Origin: Pseudomonadota bacterium | GTDB taxonomy: Bacteria > Bdellovibrionota > Bacteriovoracia > Bacteriovoracales > Bacteriovoracaceae | Direction: 5' to 3' | Assembly (NCBI GenBank): GCA_027488375.1 | Contig: JAIYBW010000002.1 | Location: 496,001 to 560,000, forward strand | Length of the DNA: 64,000 nt | In this document: positions 45,201-54,083 of the stretch, one piece after another | Layout: every line of letters starts with the position of its first letter | Position numbering within the stretch: position 1 is the stretch's first letter | Notes under the pieces: generated by a model | The model's input: the letters and a program-made list of their open reading frames with translations, nothing else | Database searches by the model: none | Told to the model about the DNA's origin: nothing | Program-made: the position numbers and the translations under genes

Positions 45201-45386
45201 GCCACAAATATCCCCCTAAGAACGAACTATGGAACCATTTATGACATGGCGGCCGGAGCTTCTCATACATGCCTTCACATCAATGGAGGCTTTCAATGCT
45301 TTGGGGATACTAATGTTATTGGAATTGATTCTGCCAAGGCGAGCCTCAGTGAATTTAACCCTATCCTTCCTTTTATTTACCGCTAA
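42246..45386 (+). CDS. Large lipoprotein with Ig-like domains and Cys-paired RCC1 repeats
   Basis: The 1046-residue product has a lipoprotein signal (MNYVILLILSWALIAC). Two Ig-like/cadherin-type strand-rich domains (about residues 35-150 and 155-260; F(N/S)E(N/V)xxxxGT pattern) precede an extended region from about 365 to the end made of RCC1-type repeats: (V/L)AAGxxHTCxL...LYCWGxNxxGQLG. Almost every blade has a pair of cysteines, one in HTC and one in YC(W/F)G, presumably forming a disulfide in each repeat. Predicted fold: one or more seven-bladed propellers on the cell surface, likely for binding. It is a single-gene unit. Confidence 0.85.
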   Translation: MNYVILLILSWALIACKIQVDVSPPSALIDNSPPSIISISAPAAGVYLTNPGSHLDFTVNFNENILVTGTPALTLTVGTTNRKATYFSRIDSDSLVFRYTTNPTDDDSNGITLHTSWDFTDGNLTNSSSLAAASSFSALLLPELEDVKVNRSPSVVSFNVTESTYTYLQNLDIHVTFSEVVIGTSSRLVLNVGGSTRYAVYQSGSGTGITYRWTNTGGLSDTEDGITIITPIDLNGGTLKDSSNNDAILTFTSPNTSGVLVDGNYPVPVTLSYYGVNNFTYMPGGSAAQLYPTLTPATVVNYSLNSILNTWNINSSSGAITYSTGVHSATTRTIRATNTSGETTTALTTTSLPIIYKNQILLGTNINCALASGGLDCWKNDFTYQVNLIPYGTGAEHIFGIGENVCVIVPGDGIKCFTNSISINRMIPYLGFTVLEASDGTPVDKISQVAAGPNHTCYLRLGKAYCFGDNTYGQSGGTDGSYEETSQLVSETILFQKIAVGQDHTCGLSGRNLYCWGRNLEAQLGGLDSTSPPPMTSTSNPYLSRTLVSDFTLGLHFTCAVSSALVYCFGKNSSGELGRTGPAGSETLATININNVIQIKSHPSASYVIALLSNGQTYGWGNLSQFNSSLGAAVTTPTILSGLSYVSQVVAGPNRAFLQKNLSSSQSAAWIDSQNGNVIGGFNPNASFNGLSAGYDGTCVHLSSTPHCFGSNAANKLTQRTLSTFLPLNSLFANSFDTDHQLNQRIITTSSIGGAHGCYQAGEKTICAGNVFPGDPTNYGTGVLVNTPSSGAKKICSGNSFTCSLGINQNLECWGDNSSKQINPTGPSSYTTPQVINEVAMDIACMADAVCIIKANNRIFCQGDGYGTSGLTEVLTGRPSERFTRLKAGSNFACAETDDHKLICFGENDQRQLGNNSVTDTTNGVLVMDNNLSGIIHHPVKEFTLGSKHVCATGSGDGVGIEKLFCWGQNNSGQVHPGNAATPITATNIPLRTNYGTIYDMAAGASHTCLHINGGFQCFGDTNVIGIDSAKASLSEFNPILPFIYR

Positions 45387-45640
45387 AAATCTCTCGATTC
45401 CCGGATCAACTTCCACATTTTTTTGGCACAACCTCAGGATTGGATCTGAAATACGTTCTATTTAAGTTCAATGAGAAGTCTAAACTCAACCTAAGTCATT
45501 CAATTTAGGCTCTTCCTTTTTTTTGGTAAAAAATATTTTGCCTCTACGAAATCCCTTATTACTTTTTGAATAGGAAAACTTTCGTCCCCTTGACCAGATC
45601 TGGTTGTTCAAAAAATTCCCGCCAAAAAATCCAATCATAA

Positions 45641-45663
45641 GTTGGGCGTCCCAGACGCCCAAC
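45641..45663. terminator. Hairpin terminator between convergent genes
   Basis: GTTGGGCGTC / GACGCCCAAC perfect 10-bp stem with a CCA loop; a T-run follows on the plus strand (CATCTTTTT). It lies 8 bp beyond the stop of the minus-strand gene. Confidence 0.7.
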
Positions 45664-45671
45664 ACATCTTT

Positions 45672-47132
45672 TTACTTATTCTTTTTTAAGAGTTTTTGAA
45701 TTTGATTGATGTTGAGAGGCTTTAATAAAATATCAAAATTTTCACCAGGCTGTTGATTATCAATCACTTGCTTGAGATTAGAAGGATCGACTAAAAGGGC
45801 AATATGACATTGGTCAAATTTTTGAAGTAAATGTCTCGCGAGAAAAAGACCATTATATGATTTTAAGTGATATTCAATGATCACTAAATCTGATGGTTTT
45901 AAAGTCAATTTTTCTAGAGCTATTTTGATATCATCAAAACAGACATAAGGGAGTCGATTTTCCTCCATCATGAAAGTGAACAAGGCCATCTGAGAACTTG
46001 AGTCCGTAATAAAAAATGTGTTGCTGTCTTTATTAGCTTTTCGAGGAAGTTCATTGATCATAGGGAGCGTTATCACAAATTCCGTATAATCTAATGTTTC
46101 CTTTACATACTGGATCGAACCACCCATTTGAGGTAAGACATTCTTCACCATCGAAAGTCCCGTACCTAAGTGACCTTCTTTGGTCGTAAAGAAAGGTGAA
46201 AATAATTTTTTCTCAACGTGTTTAGGGATTTTATCACCCTTATTTAAAACTGATATTTCAAAATGGTGGCCATAGTTTTTAGGTCTCTTCACTCGAATGA
46301 GAACAAAATGATAGGATTCATTCTTCGATTGATTTTCTTCAAAAGCATTTTTAAAGAGTTCAAACAAACAATGCTGAAGCTTATCTTTTGAGCACAAAAA
46401 ATCCGCATGCTGGAAATAGTTATCAATTTTTATTTCAAACCGGGAATTTCTATACTGAGGGTGATTCCTTCTAAAAATTCTTATCGTATCAGTTATAAAC
46501 TCAACAACATTACATTTTTCCATCTCAAGTTGGGTTTCCCCATTCATCAGACTTAGTTTTCTAGAGATGCTTGAAATCTCCTCAAGTTGCACCGCGACCT
46601 CTCGAACACTTATCTCTTTTTGATTCTGCTTGATGGCATGATTTAATTTTTCGAGGGCCAAAACAGCATGGGCCAGAGGATTTCTAATTTTATTCCCAAG
46701 AGTTGAAGTCATGGAACGAGTGATGTGATTTATTTCCAGGATTTTGTCGTTTAATAATTTTAATTCTTCAACTTGATACTTGTAAGCAATCTGGAGTCTT
46801 CTTTCATTTGAAAAATCCTGAAACAGTATTAAATAATTATCTCCCATTGCCGTGCACTTAGCGACAAAATAGAATTCATTTTTGTTGATCAACTCACAAA
46901 TCTCATCTGAAAGTTGATCTTGTTTTAATTTTAGATTTTGATTAATTAATTTTTTTAGAACCTTATACTGATTTGGAAAAATAAGATCCAGTGACGGCTT
47001 TTTCCTCGTGAACCATTTTGTCGTCTTGTCAAAAAGTGTTGCAAAGGTACTATTAGCAACCAGGATCTCACCGTTGTAATTACAGATGATAGCCGGTTCA
47101 AATAATGAGTGAAATATTCCTTGTGGATTCAT
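45672..47132 (-). CDS. PAS/histidine-kinase-like/receiver-like protein lacking phospho-acceptors
   Basis: The 486-residue cytoplasmic protein has a PAS-like domain (about 5-110), a HisKA-like helix pair, a HATPase domain (LFELFKNAFEE N-box; SPFFTTKEGHLGTGLSMVK) and a C-terminal receiver-like domain. The expected HisKA motif HE(I)RNPL reads NKIRNPL, with Asn147 where the phosphorylated His should be. The G1 box Asp is also Asn (NKGDKIP). In the receiver, the acceptor position reads VIIEYHL, Glu for Asp, though the KPL lysine is kept. It is probably a scaffolding or ligand-responsive pseudo-kinase. Its start overlaps the STAS gene by 4 nt. Confidence 0.82.
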   Translation of the reverse strand: MNPQGIFHSLFEPAIICNYNGEILVANSTFATLFDKTTKWFTRKKPSLDLIFPNQYKVLKKLINQNLKLKQDQLSDEICELINKNEFYFVAKCTAMGDNYLILFQDFSNERRLQIAYKYQVEELKLLNDKILEINHITRSMTSTLGNKIRNPLAHAVLALEKLNHAIKQNQKEISVREVAVQLEEISSISRKLSLMNGETQLEMEKCNVVEFITDTIRIFRRNHPQYRNSRFEIKIDNYFQHADFLCSKDKLQHCLFELFKNAFEENQSKNESYHFVLIRVKRPKNYGHHFEISVLNKGDKIPKHVEKKLFSPFFTTKEGHLGTGLSMVKNVLPQMGGSIQYVKETLDYTEFVITLPMINELPRKANKDSNTFFITDSSSQMALFTFMMEENRLPYVCFDDIKIALEKLTLKPSDLVIIEYHLKSYNGLFLARHLLQKFDQCHIALLVDPSNLKQVIDNQQPGENFDILLKPLNINQIQKLLKKNK

Positions 47133-47602
47133 AGATCTTTACTACTGAGAAAGCGGAAATAAATACTTTCATTTTCATCAAAAACTAATTCCTCTCCCGT
47201 TTCTGGATCATTTTTTTGAGGGGCTTTCCCATCAATGATTTCAGTTGAAAATACTTTTATATCAATCTCTTTATCTAAATTTGATGAATAATAAGGAGCG
47301 TAAAAGCTTAGGACTTTGCAATTCTCTGGCAAGATGCCTTTTACACGATTGAGTTGCCCAATGAATATTTTAGGACAGTTATAATAAATAACTTTTTTAT
47401 TTTCAAAATTATTTAAAAAGTTAATGAGGTCTCTTAGACCGCAAGAATTTATGGATGTGACTTTCTCCAAATCAATTTGAATAATCGGTTGAAAAATTTT
47501 TTCATAATCTTCAAAATGAAAATTTTCGTTAATAGCACCAATTAATGAGAATTTTGCTATTGAGGTATCGGAAATGTCATATTCAATTTTAAACTGATTC
47601 AT
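47129..47602 (-). CDS. STAS-domain protein
   Basis: The 157-residue protein has a STAS core with IDLEKVTSINSCGLRDLI, where Ser precedes CGLR at the usual phosphorylation site of anti-sigma antagonists. It is a paralogue of the STAS protein at 31.9 kb: both have INSxGLRxxIxFL, about 45 residues later (Y/F)(Y/I)xPY(Y/F), and end with an xYFxFL-type segment. Here the cysteines of that copy are replaced (SS). GGAG precedes the ATG. It is coupled to the pseudo-kinase, suggesting a partner-switch module with unusual input. Confidence 0.78.
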   Translation of the reverse strand: MNQFKIEYDISDTSIAKFSLIGAINENFHFEDYEKIFQPIIQIDLEKVTSINSCGLRDLINFLNNFENKKVIYYNCPKIFIGQLNRVKGILPENCKVLSFYAPYYSSNLDKEIDIKVFSTEIIDGKAPQKNDPETGEELVFDENESIYFRFLSSKDL

Positions 47603-47689
47603 TCGTCACTCCAGTAACAAATTATCTAGCTTTAATTATACATGTTTCGGAACTACAATTTAAAAATAAAGATTAAGAGATTTAATAAG

Positions 47690-47766
47690 TGGTCGGGGTG
47701 ATTGGATTCGAACCAACGACCACCTGCTCCCAAAGCAGATACGCTACCAGGCTGCGCTACACCCCG
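47690..47766 (-). tRNA. tRNA-Pro (anticodon TGG)
   Basis: On the minus strand, a 77-nt cloverleaf: acceptor CGGGGTG/CACCCCG, anticodon loop TTTGGGA giving TGG, T-arm with GTTCGAATC, and CCA encoded at the 3' end. It lies downstream of the STAS gene and upstream of rdgB in opposite transcription order, as a stand-alone gene. Confidence 0.95.
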
Positions 47767-47787
47767 ACAAAAGATGAGAGAATATTT

Positions 47788-48396
47788 TTAAGACTTCTGA
47801 TGTGTTTTGTCCATGCTTTCTTTAAAGAACTCTAGAGAAGATTTTGCAGCTCTGGCCCTGTGCGAAAATTCATTCTTCCATTCCGGTAGCTCCGCCAATG
47901 ATTTACCGTCCGCTACGGATCTTTCCGGAATAAAAATAGGGTCGTAGCCAAAACCTTTATCTCCTTTTTGTTCATGAGCGATCACCCCCTGAACTCTTCC
48001 TTCAAAGAAATAATATTCATCCTCTGAAATATAAAAACAAAGGATACAAACAAAATATGCCTTTCTTTGATCCCCACTTAGACCAGACATCATTTCAATT
48101 AGTTTTTGACACTTATCTGAATAAAGAGGGAGTTCCGGGGCAAACCGCGCAGATTCAACACCTAGAATGTGAGGCAGGGCTTCAATAACGAGGCCAGAAT
48201 CATCGGCCAGGGTCGGGACTTTATAAATCTCGGCATACGCCTTGGCCTTAATTAGGGCATTTTCAATAAATGTTTTACCCGTTTCTTGAACTTCAAGAGT
48301 TCGAGGGGCCGCTTGAATTTGAATCCCATCTAAAAAGAGTTCTTTGAACTCTTCCGCTTTATGGGCATTTCCTGAAGCGAGTAAAAATGATTTCAA
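47788..48396 (-). CDS. rdgB: Non-canonical purine NTP pyrophosphatase (RdgB/HAM1)
   Basis: The enzyme hydrolyses ITP, dITP and XTP to keep them out of nucleic acids. Motifs: [15 protein letters not shown] at the N-terminus, ADDSGLVI, and [13 protein letters not shown]. The start is taken as TTG at 48396, overlapping the rph stop (TTGA, 4 nt); the longer frame to 48459 starts inside rph and adds residues before the family N-terminus. That gives 202 residues, the usual length. rph and rdgB are adjacent in many bacteria. Confidence 0.94.
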   Translation of the reverse strand: MKSFLLASGNAHKAEEFKELFLDGIQIQAAPRTLEVQETGKTFIENALIKAKAYAEIYKVPTLADDSGLVIEALPHILGVESARFAPELPLYSDKCQKLIEMMSGLSGDQRKAYFVCILCFYISEDEYYFFEGRVQGVIAHEQKGDKGFGYDPIFIPERSVADGKSLAELPEWKNEFSHRARAAKSSLEFFKESMDKTHQKS

Positions 48397-49106
48397 ACGA
48401 GACTCGCGAGAGCAGCTTTCTGCTCTCTCACAACAACAGTCAAAGCAGATTGAGCGCATTGAATAAGGGCCGTCAGATGTTCCATAGAAAAAGGTTCTTT
48501 CTCAGCAGTTCCTTGAATCTCAACGAAGCGCCCACTACTAGTCATTACGATATTCATATCCGTTTCACAGCTTGAATCTTCTTGATAGTTTAAATCAGCA
48601 ATAACTTCATTCTGAGAGTTGATGCCGACAGATATAGCACAAAGACCATCTTTAATTGGATTTTCCTTGAGAAGCCCCTCTTTCATAAGGCGTCGAATAG
48701 CTATTTCAAGGGCGACATAAGCTCCAGAAATTGACGTGGTTCTCGTGCCACCATCAGCAACAATAACGTCGCAATCAATCATAATAGTTCGCTCACCCAG
48801 TTTATTTAGATCAACTATAGAACGAAGCGCTCGCCCAATGAGTCGCTGAATTTCTTGAGTCCTACCTGAGGCACCTTTTCTTTCGCGATCTGAGCGTGTA
48901 TGAGTAGAAGAAGGGAGCATGGCATACTCTGCTGTCATCCATCCCTGCCCCTTGCCTTTTAAAAATGGTGGAACCGATTCTTGAACAGAAGCCGTAATAT
49001 GAACTTTAGTGCTCCCAAATTCGGCCAACACTGAGCCATAAGCATAAGGGTTGATGTGAGGAGTGAATTTAATTAATCTTGGTTCATGGCGCTTTATAAG
49101 AGACAT
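48393..49106 (-). CDS. rph: Ribonuclease PH
   Basis: A phosphorolytic 3'-5' exoribonuclease that trims tRNA 3' ends. The 237-residue protein has the usual motifs: [43 protein letters not shown] and the [20 protein letters not shown] segment with catalytic acidic residues. Length matches the family. AGGTCC precedes the ATG. It is divergent from birA by 11 bp and translationally coupled to rdgB. A tRNA gene lies just beyond rdgB. Confidence 0.97.
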   Translation of the reverse strand: MSLIKRHEPRLIKFTPHINPYAYGSVLAEFGSTKVHITASVQESVPPFLKGKGQGWMTAEYAMLPSSTHTRSDRERKGASGRTQEIQRLIGRALRSIVDLNKLGERTIMIDCDVIVADGGTRTTSISGAYVALEIAIRRLMKEGLLKENPIKDGLCAISVGINSQNEVIADLNYQEDSSCETDMNIVMTSSGRFVEIQGTAEKEPFSMEHLTALIQCAQSALTVVVREQKAALASLV

Positions 49107-49117
49107 AAGGACCTCAC

Positions 49118-49783
49118 ATGAAAAAATTTATACATCTTAAGTCCTGTGATTCTACACAAGAAGTCCTCAAAGAACAATTAACTCAAACTCCAACAGATGA
49201 ACTTATCATTAGCTGTGATCATCAACTTAAAGGTCATGGCCGTGGAGAAAATAAATGGATTGATTCTCCGGGAACCATTTGCTTTTCCCTGTCTGTCCAA
49301 CCCTTTCAAATTCCGAGCTTTACCGCGATGGAACTCGCTGTCATTATTGGAAAGTTCTTTGAAACCAAAAATCAAAAAATTTTTCTTAAATGGCCAAATG
49401 ATCTCATCAATACCCATGGAAAAAAATGTGGAGGAGTTCTCATTCAAACTTTCTCCAATCAATACATGGCCGGTATTGGTTTAAATCTTTATTTTGATGA
49501 AATTGAATTCGGTGGAATTTATGACCAAAGTTTTCCATTTAGCAAAGAAAGTTGGTCTCAAGAACTGGCGCTTTTCATTTATCAGCATCGGTATGAAGAC
49601 TTAGATAAGTTAAAACATGACTGGTTAAAAATGTGCATTCACTTGGATAAACAAGTTCATATTTCAGATAATAATCAATCCTATGAAGGTAAATTTATCG
49701 GCATTGGCGATTATGGCGAAGCTCTTATTGAGACCGAACTAGAATTAAAAAGCGTTTTTAATGGTAGTCTGAGATTAGGTTGA
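49118..49783 (+). CDS. birA: Biotin-acetyl-CoA-carboxylase ligase
   Basis: This enzyme attaches biotin to the carboxyl-carrier protein. The 221-residue product has the catalytic BPL domain only, without the N-terminal DNA-binding domain of E. coli BirA, so it is not a repressor. Visible: [12 protein letters not shown], the [15 protein letters not shown]/biotin loop (a form of GRGRxGR), FLKWPNDLI and the CGGVLIQT segment. Its stop overlaps the facing response-regulator gene by 9 nt. The ATG is 11 bp from the divergent rph start. Confidence 0.92.
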   Translation: MKKFIHLKSCDSTQEVLKEQLTQTPTDELIISCDHQLKGHGRGENKWIDSPGTICFSLSVQPFQIPSFTAMELAVIIGKFFETKNQKIFLKWPNDLINTHGKKCGGVLIQTFSNQYMAGIGLNLYFDEIEFGGIYDQSFPFSKESWSQELALFIYQHRYEDLDKLKHDWLKMCIHLDKQVHISDNNQSYEGKFIGIGDYGEALIETELELKSVFNGSLRLG

Positions 49784-51085
49784 CTCGTTAAGAATCTTAT
49801 TAGAAATTTTTGATATTTCTTTTTTTATCAAATTTTCTGCCAGATCAGGAATAACTTCCCAAGAAACTTTTTCCACCTGTTGCTTGAACATTTGATCCAT
49901 ATACGCTTTAACTTCTTTTTTAATAAGAGAAGTCATTTCAAGTCTAAGCTGATCCATTAATTCTTGCTGAGAAAAATCAGAGCTAACCTTTAAGTCTTGC
50001 TTAGTTGTTGGCTCCATATTCCATTCAAGTTCTTCACCAGCATCCAGAGGTTTAAATAAATCCTCATCGAATTTTTGAGGCTGCTCTACATTTAAATTTT
50101 TGAGTTCATCAATCTTTTCAGCGACCGAATTTTTAACACTTTCAAATTCATCCGCATGCCAAAGATCTTCTTCAACTTCCTCACGAATTTGATCCACAAT
50201 ACTTGAAATATCAGTCTCTACAACTGAATTTATGGTGTGCTCAATTTCAAATTCACCCGTTTTGTCTTCAGTGCTATGGAAAGTCTCTATCGAAATTAAT
50301 TTAGAAGATGTTTTTGGTTCTTCTTTCTCAAATTTTATCTCATCTCCTCCACCCATATCAGGAAAATCGAGATCGTCGCTACTCGGAAATTTCACATCAT
50401 CCTTGGAGCTTTTTTGTTCCAAAACTGGTGCCGCTTGTTTTTTAACAGGCTCAGATTTTATAACTGGTGGTAAATCAACCACTTTATCTGAAGCAATATT
50501 GAGATTTATCACGCCAGGGATACTCATCCCCCAATCAGATACTTCTTGATCTAGCGGATTTAAATGATCTCTCACATCAAAGGGTCTTGCCGGTTCTTGA
50601 TGATCATTTGGTGCTGCGCTATTTGTCTCGATTGTATGATTAAGAGTCCAATTATCTTCAACCTTCACTTCAATCACTTGAGGTTTTTCAGTATTTGGAA
50701 AAATAATCTCCTCGATAGGAGCGTTATCAACAAGCCTCTTACAGATCGAAATAAATTTATTTGAATCAAATGGCTTTACGATTTTATCAGCGGCCCCGCA
50801 CTTTTCCATTGAGGCATCATCGACAACATCAAATGTACCAAGGAGAAATAAGACCTGCGTTGTTGGCAGGATTTCTTTAATTTTAGTGCTTAGCTCATAA
50901 CCAGTATATTTTTCAGAAAGGTTAAAATCGAGAAATACGATCTCAGGACTTACCTTGGGAAGTAATTTAAATAAATCATCATCATTGGAACAATCAGTAA
51001 TCTCAAAAGGCTGATTGGCCAAAGTAATTTTAATTACCTTCTGAATGGTTAGACTATCGTCTGCTAGTAGGACTTTATGATTCAT
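49775..51085 (-). CDS. Response-regulator receiver protein with long acidic C-terminal part
   Basis: The 436-residue protein has an intact receiver domain (residues 1-125): LLADDS acidic pocket, VFLDFNLS with phospho-accepting Asp, and VKPFD with the conserved Lys. The remaining 300 residues are low-complexity and acidic with a C-terminal helical segment (about 370-436), reminiscent of FrzS/AglZ-type or chemotaxis-adjacent regulators; no DNA-binding motif is seen. Upstream, TATAAT lies 6 nt before the ATG, without a Shine-Dalgarno site, consistent with a leaderless transcript. It lies 47 bp downstream of the PP2C gene. Confidence 0.82.
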   Translation of the reverse strand: MNHKVLLADDSLTIQKVIKITLANQPFEITDCSNDDDLFKLLPKVSPEIVFLDFNLSEKYTGYELSTKIKEILPTTQVLFLLGTFDVVDDASMEKCGAADKIVKPFDSNKFISICKRLVDNAPIEEIIFPNTEKPQVIEVKVEDNWTLNHTIETNSAAPNDHQEPARPFDVRDHLNPLDQEVSDWGMSIPGVINLNIASDKVVDLPPVIKSEPVKKQAAPVLEQKSSKDDVKFPSSDDLDFPDMGGGDEIKFEKEEPKTSSKLISIETFHSTEDKTGEFEIEHTINSVVETDISSIVDQIREEVEEDLWHADEFESVKNSVAEKIDELKNLNVEQPQKFDEDLFKPLDAGEELEWNMEPTTKQDLKVSSDFSQQELMDQLRLEMTSLIKKEVKAYMDQMFKQQVEKVSWEVIPDLAENLIKKEISKISNKILNEST

Positions 51086-51132
51086 AGTTTAATTATAAAG
51101 TGCGACAGAGCAGTATGGGAATGGAAAAAAGC

Positions 51133-51870
51133 TTAAAACTCCAGAATCATTGCAGTTATGTTATCTGTATTCCCATGAGAATTGGATAATTTTAGTAAAC
51201 TATTGAGGCGATCCTGTGGATTCGGAGCAGATCTATTAAGGTGATGAAGAATTTCTTCATCGTTAAGTTGAGAGTAAACTCCATCAGTGAGAAGGAGAAG
51301 TTTATCACCTTCGAGAAGTCGTACTTCTCTCATCTGATAGCTTAGTTCAGGATACATACCAATGGCGCCCATAGGGGCAGTTCGGAAGCGGCTTTCAAAC
51401 TGATTTTTTGAGAGATACTTTAAGTTGTCTTCAACAATAATTTTTGAAAGACATCCCTGTCTATAGTGATAAGCACAGCAATTGCCTACTCCAACTAACA
51501 CCATAATACTTTCTGATCTTGCGGCCACAATAGCACTTGAGCCAGCGCGCTGGTTCACTGGTTTTTCAGAATTCATTTTATAGAGATTTTGATGAGCATT
51601 GAACATCGAGTTTAAGATGGCATTACCTTCCAGTAAATTTTTTGGGTTATAATACAATGGCATCGTTGCATTAGGATCATCTGACATCTGCGAATAGAAT
51701 AATTTTATTTCATGCTTTAATTTTTCTACAGCTTTATCCCCAACTCCAGAGCCACCAAACCCATCAAGAACCATGAAAAGTTCGTTTTCGAAGTCAAATT
51801 CATAGCCATCTTCATTCACTTCTAAATAAGGTCCCTGGTGAGTTTGAGCAGCATAGGACTTAAGACGCAT
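51133..51870 (-). CDS. PP2C-type serine/threonine phosphatase
   Basis: The 245-residue cytoplasmic protein has the PP2C motifs: NEDGYEF early, VLDGFGGSGVGDKAV (metal-binding, DGxGG), the GVGN segment, LLLLTDGVYS and the C-terminal DNITAMIL. It probably removes phosphates from serine/threonine residues recognised by the FHA proteins encoded immediately upstream (5-bp gap). No Hanks-type kinase is in this window, so the counterpart must be elsewhere. Last gene of the tadC-FHA series. Confidence 0.9.
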   Translation of the reverse strand: MRLKSYAAQTHQGPYLEVNEDGYEFDFENELFMVLDGFGGSGVGDKAVEKLKHEIKLFYSQMSDDPNATMPLYYNPKNLLEGNAILNSMFNAHQNLYKMNSEKPVNQRAGSSAIVAARSESIMVLVGVGNCCAYHYRQGCLSKIIVEDNLKYLSKNQFESRFRTAPMGAIGMYPELSYQMREVRLLEGDKLLLLTDGVYSQLNDEEILHHLNRSAPNPQDRLNSLLKLSNSHGNTDNITAMILEF

Positions 51871-51875
51871 GATAT

Positions 51876-54083
51876 TTACTCCAAATAATTTTTTAATTTA
51901 TCAGATGCTTTTTTATAGTATTCGCTATCTGTTGGTGAAATTTGCTGAACTTCCTGGAATTTCTCTTTAGCATCATTAAAAAGACTAAGAGACTCTGCGA
52001 TAATGGCCTCTCTGTAAATTTTTTTCGATCTTGTTTCAAGTTGATTTTTAATCTCATCAACTTCATTCAAGGCTTCTGCATTCGTAGGTTCAATTTTTAA
52101 AACATCAAGATAAGCTTCATACGCCGTTTTTAAATCCTGACCTTCTTTTAATGACCGCGCCTTCCCAACCATAGGCCCAAGTTCTGAAGCCAGCTGATTT
52201 TTAGCATCACTAAGCATATCACTGGCCTCTTTAATGAGATCTTCGTCAGATCCTTTTCTACGAAGAAATTCTTCTAGCTTTAAAATCGCCTTATACCATT
52301 CTTTTTTAATATAAAATGTTTTACCAGGAGAGAGAGCATCGACCATCGCTTTCCGGGCCGCTTCTTTGGCGGCCTTTTCCATAGCAATTCTCTCTTGTTC
52401 TTTCTGCCAAGCTTCTAATTCCATTTTTAATTGTTGAACTTCAATATTTTCTGGATCTTTTTCTGTAATCTGAGCGAAATAACTTTCGGCCGGCGCCACC
52501 ATTTTTTCCTTAACAGCTTCTCTTGCTTTAACTAAAAGCTCCTCAACTATTTTCTTTATTTTTAGTCTTTCTTCCTCTGCACGCTTTTGTGCTTCAAGCT
52601 CTTCAAGTCGCTTGAGGCCTTTTTTCGTCTCAGTTAAATATGAGTCTACTTTTTTATAGGAAGGATCAATCTCCGTGACCGTTTGAAATTCTTTTAACGC
52701 TTCAAAATATTTATTTTGTTCAAAAAAGCTAACACCTAATTCATAGGCCATGTTTCGCCTCTGCTCGAGTTCTTTACTTAATTGAACCTTGGGCTTCTCA
52801 TTTTTATTAATATTAGGATCAACTTTGGCATCAGGTGCTTTAGCTGTTGGAGGAGGAGTCGTCTCCTCTCCGCTTGGAATTATCGAAATGAGAAGAAGGA
52901 CAAGTGCAACGATAAAAACTTTTTTACGAAAAGCGGGATCTCTTTTAAAGCGACCGACTAAACTTTTATCTTGAGGTGCCTCAAGACCAAAATTGACCTC
53001 CCCTTCATTTTCCGAAACTATTTCTTCTTCAACTTCTTCTGTTTCAATTGTCTGACCACCTTCAACCGGCATCAAACGATCAGACTCCGCGTCTAAAAGA
53101 TCTGACTTAGTTTCCAAGGTAAAGCTTGTCGATCCAATGACAAACTCATCACCAGTGGAAAGATGCGCCTTATTTATACGTTCGCCATTAAGAATAGTTC
53201 CATTCGACGAATTCAAGTCCTCAAGAGTCACATCAATTTGGGTTTTTCTCAAAACCGCATGAACAGTCGAAACTTCAGGATCATCCAAGACGATTTGACA
53301 TTTTTTTGGATCTCTCCCAATGAATATTTCTGTTGAATCAATTTGGTAGCGATCATAAGGAGCGTAATCACCAAAAAGAACGAGTTGGTAATTTACAAAA
53401 GCCTTAAAAAAAGTTGTCGCTTCTTGGGCATTACTTTCAGTTGTTAAAGCATCATCACTGTATTCAGTTAAAGCAGCATCGGAGAACCCATCTTCCTGTT
53501 CTAGGTTTGATTCTTCAGGCCCTTGAGGCTCTTCAATGATTGAATCATTCAAAAAGCTATCATCAGACTCAATCCCTTCCTCTTGCTCAATCTCATCCAT
53601 GGATTCTGTTGTTGATATAACCTCAGTCACTCCTAAATCCTCAGTGACAGGGGAGAGATCAGCACTATCAGCAAAATCATCTAAGCTTATTTCAGCTTTT
53701 TGAGGCTTTGGGATTGAAGGTTCAGGTTTTAAAAAAATTTGTTCGGCCATTGGCAAAGACGGAGCAGCTTTTAAAGACGTTCCAAACTCGCCAATTACCA
53801 CACTGTATGGCCCACACTTAATCTCATCATTTTCATGGAGTTCAATTCTAGGCATGATGAGACCATTCACAGAGACAACTCCGAGCTGAGTTAATTTATG
53901 TGAATACCAAGAACCATTCTCATTTTTTAGAACAAAATGGTGCCTTGAGATCAAGGGATCATCAATTTGGAGATGGCAATCTTCTGATCTCCCAACATAA
54001 ATTTCATACGTCTCATTAATATCTGGAGTTTCTACCAGAATACTATTGATCGGTACGTGGTTTTTTAAGACAGTCAGTCTCAT
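51876..54083 (-). CDS. Protein with two FHA domains, transmembrane helix and TPR-like tail
   Basis: The 735-residue protein has FHA domain 1 (about 25-95; VGRSEDCHLQIDDPLISRHH), a long acidic linker, FHA domain 2 (about 240-325; IGRDPKKCQIVLDDPEVSTVH and SSNGTILNG), one transmembrane helix (about 390-408) and a C-terminal tail of TPR-like helical pairs (AYELGVSFFEQNKYFEALKEF). FHA domains bind phosphothreonine, so this is a membrane-tethered phospho-reader. Its start overlaps the preceding FHA gene by about 41 nt. Likely cytoplasmic FHA domains with periplasmic repeats. Confidence 0.85.
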   Translation of the reverse strand: MRLTVLKNHVPINSILVETPDINETYEIYVGRSEDCHLQIDDPLISRHHFVLKNENGSWYSHKLTQLGVVSVNGLIMPRIELHENDEIKCGPYSVVIGEFGTSLKAAPSLPMAEQIFLKPEPSIPKPQKAEISLDDFADSADLSPVTEDLGVTEVISTTESMDEIEQEEGIESDDSFLNDSIIEEPQGPEESNLEQEDGFSDAALTEYSDDALTTESNAQEATTFFKAFVNYQLVLFGDYAPYDRYQIDSTEIFIGRDPKKCQIVLDDPEVSTVHAVLRKTQIDVTLEDLNSSNGTILNGERINKAHLSTGDEFVIGSTSFTLETKSDLLDAESDRLMPVEGGQTIETEEVEEEIVSENEGEVNFGLEAPQDKSLVGRFKRDPAFRKKVFIVALVLLLISIIPSGEETTPPPTAKAPDAKVDPNINKNEKPKVQLSKELEQRRNMAYELGVSFFEQNKYFEALKEFQTVTEIDPSYKKVDSYLTETKKGLKRLEELEAQKRAEEERLKIKKIVEELLVKAREAVKEKMVAPAESYFAQITEKDPENIEVQQLKMELEAWQKEQERIAMEKAAKEAARKAMVDALSPGKTFYIKKEWYKAILKLEEFLRRKGSDEDLIKEASDMLSDAKNQLASELGPMVGKARSLKEGQDLKTAYEAYLDVLKIEPTNAEALNEVDEIKNQLETRSKKIYREAIIAESLSLFNDAKEKFQEVQQISPTDSEYYKKASDKLKNYLE

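Noticed and set aside
45229-45465. Open frames overlapping the 3' end of the RCC1-repeat gene
   Set aside because: They are out-of-frame or antisense readings of the RCC1 region with no ribosome-binding site.
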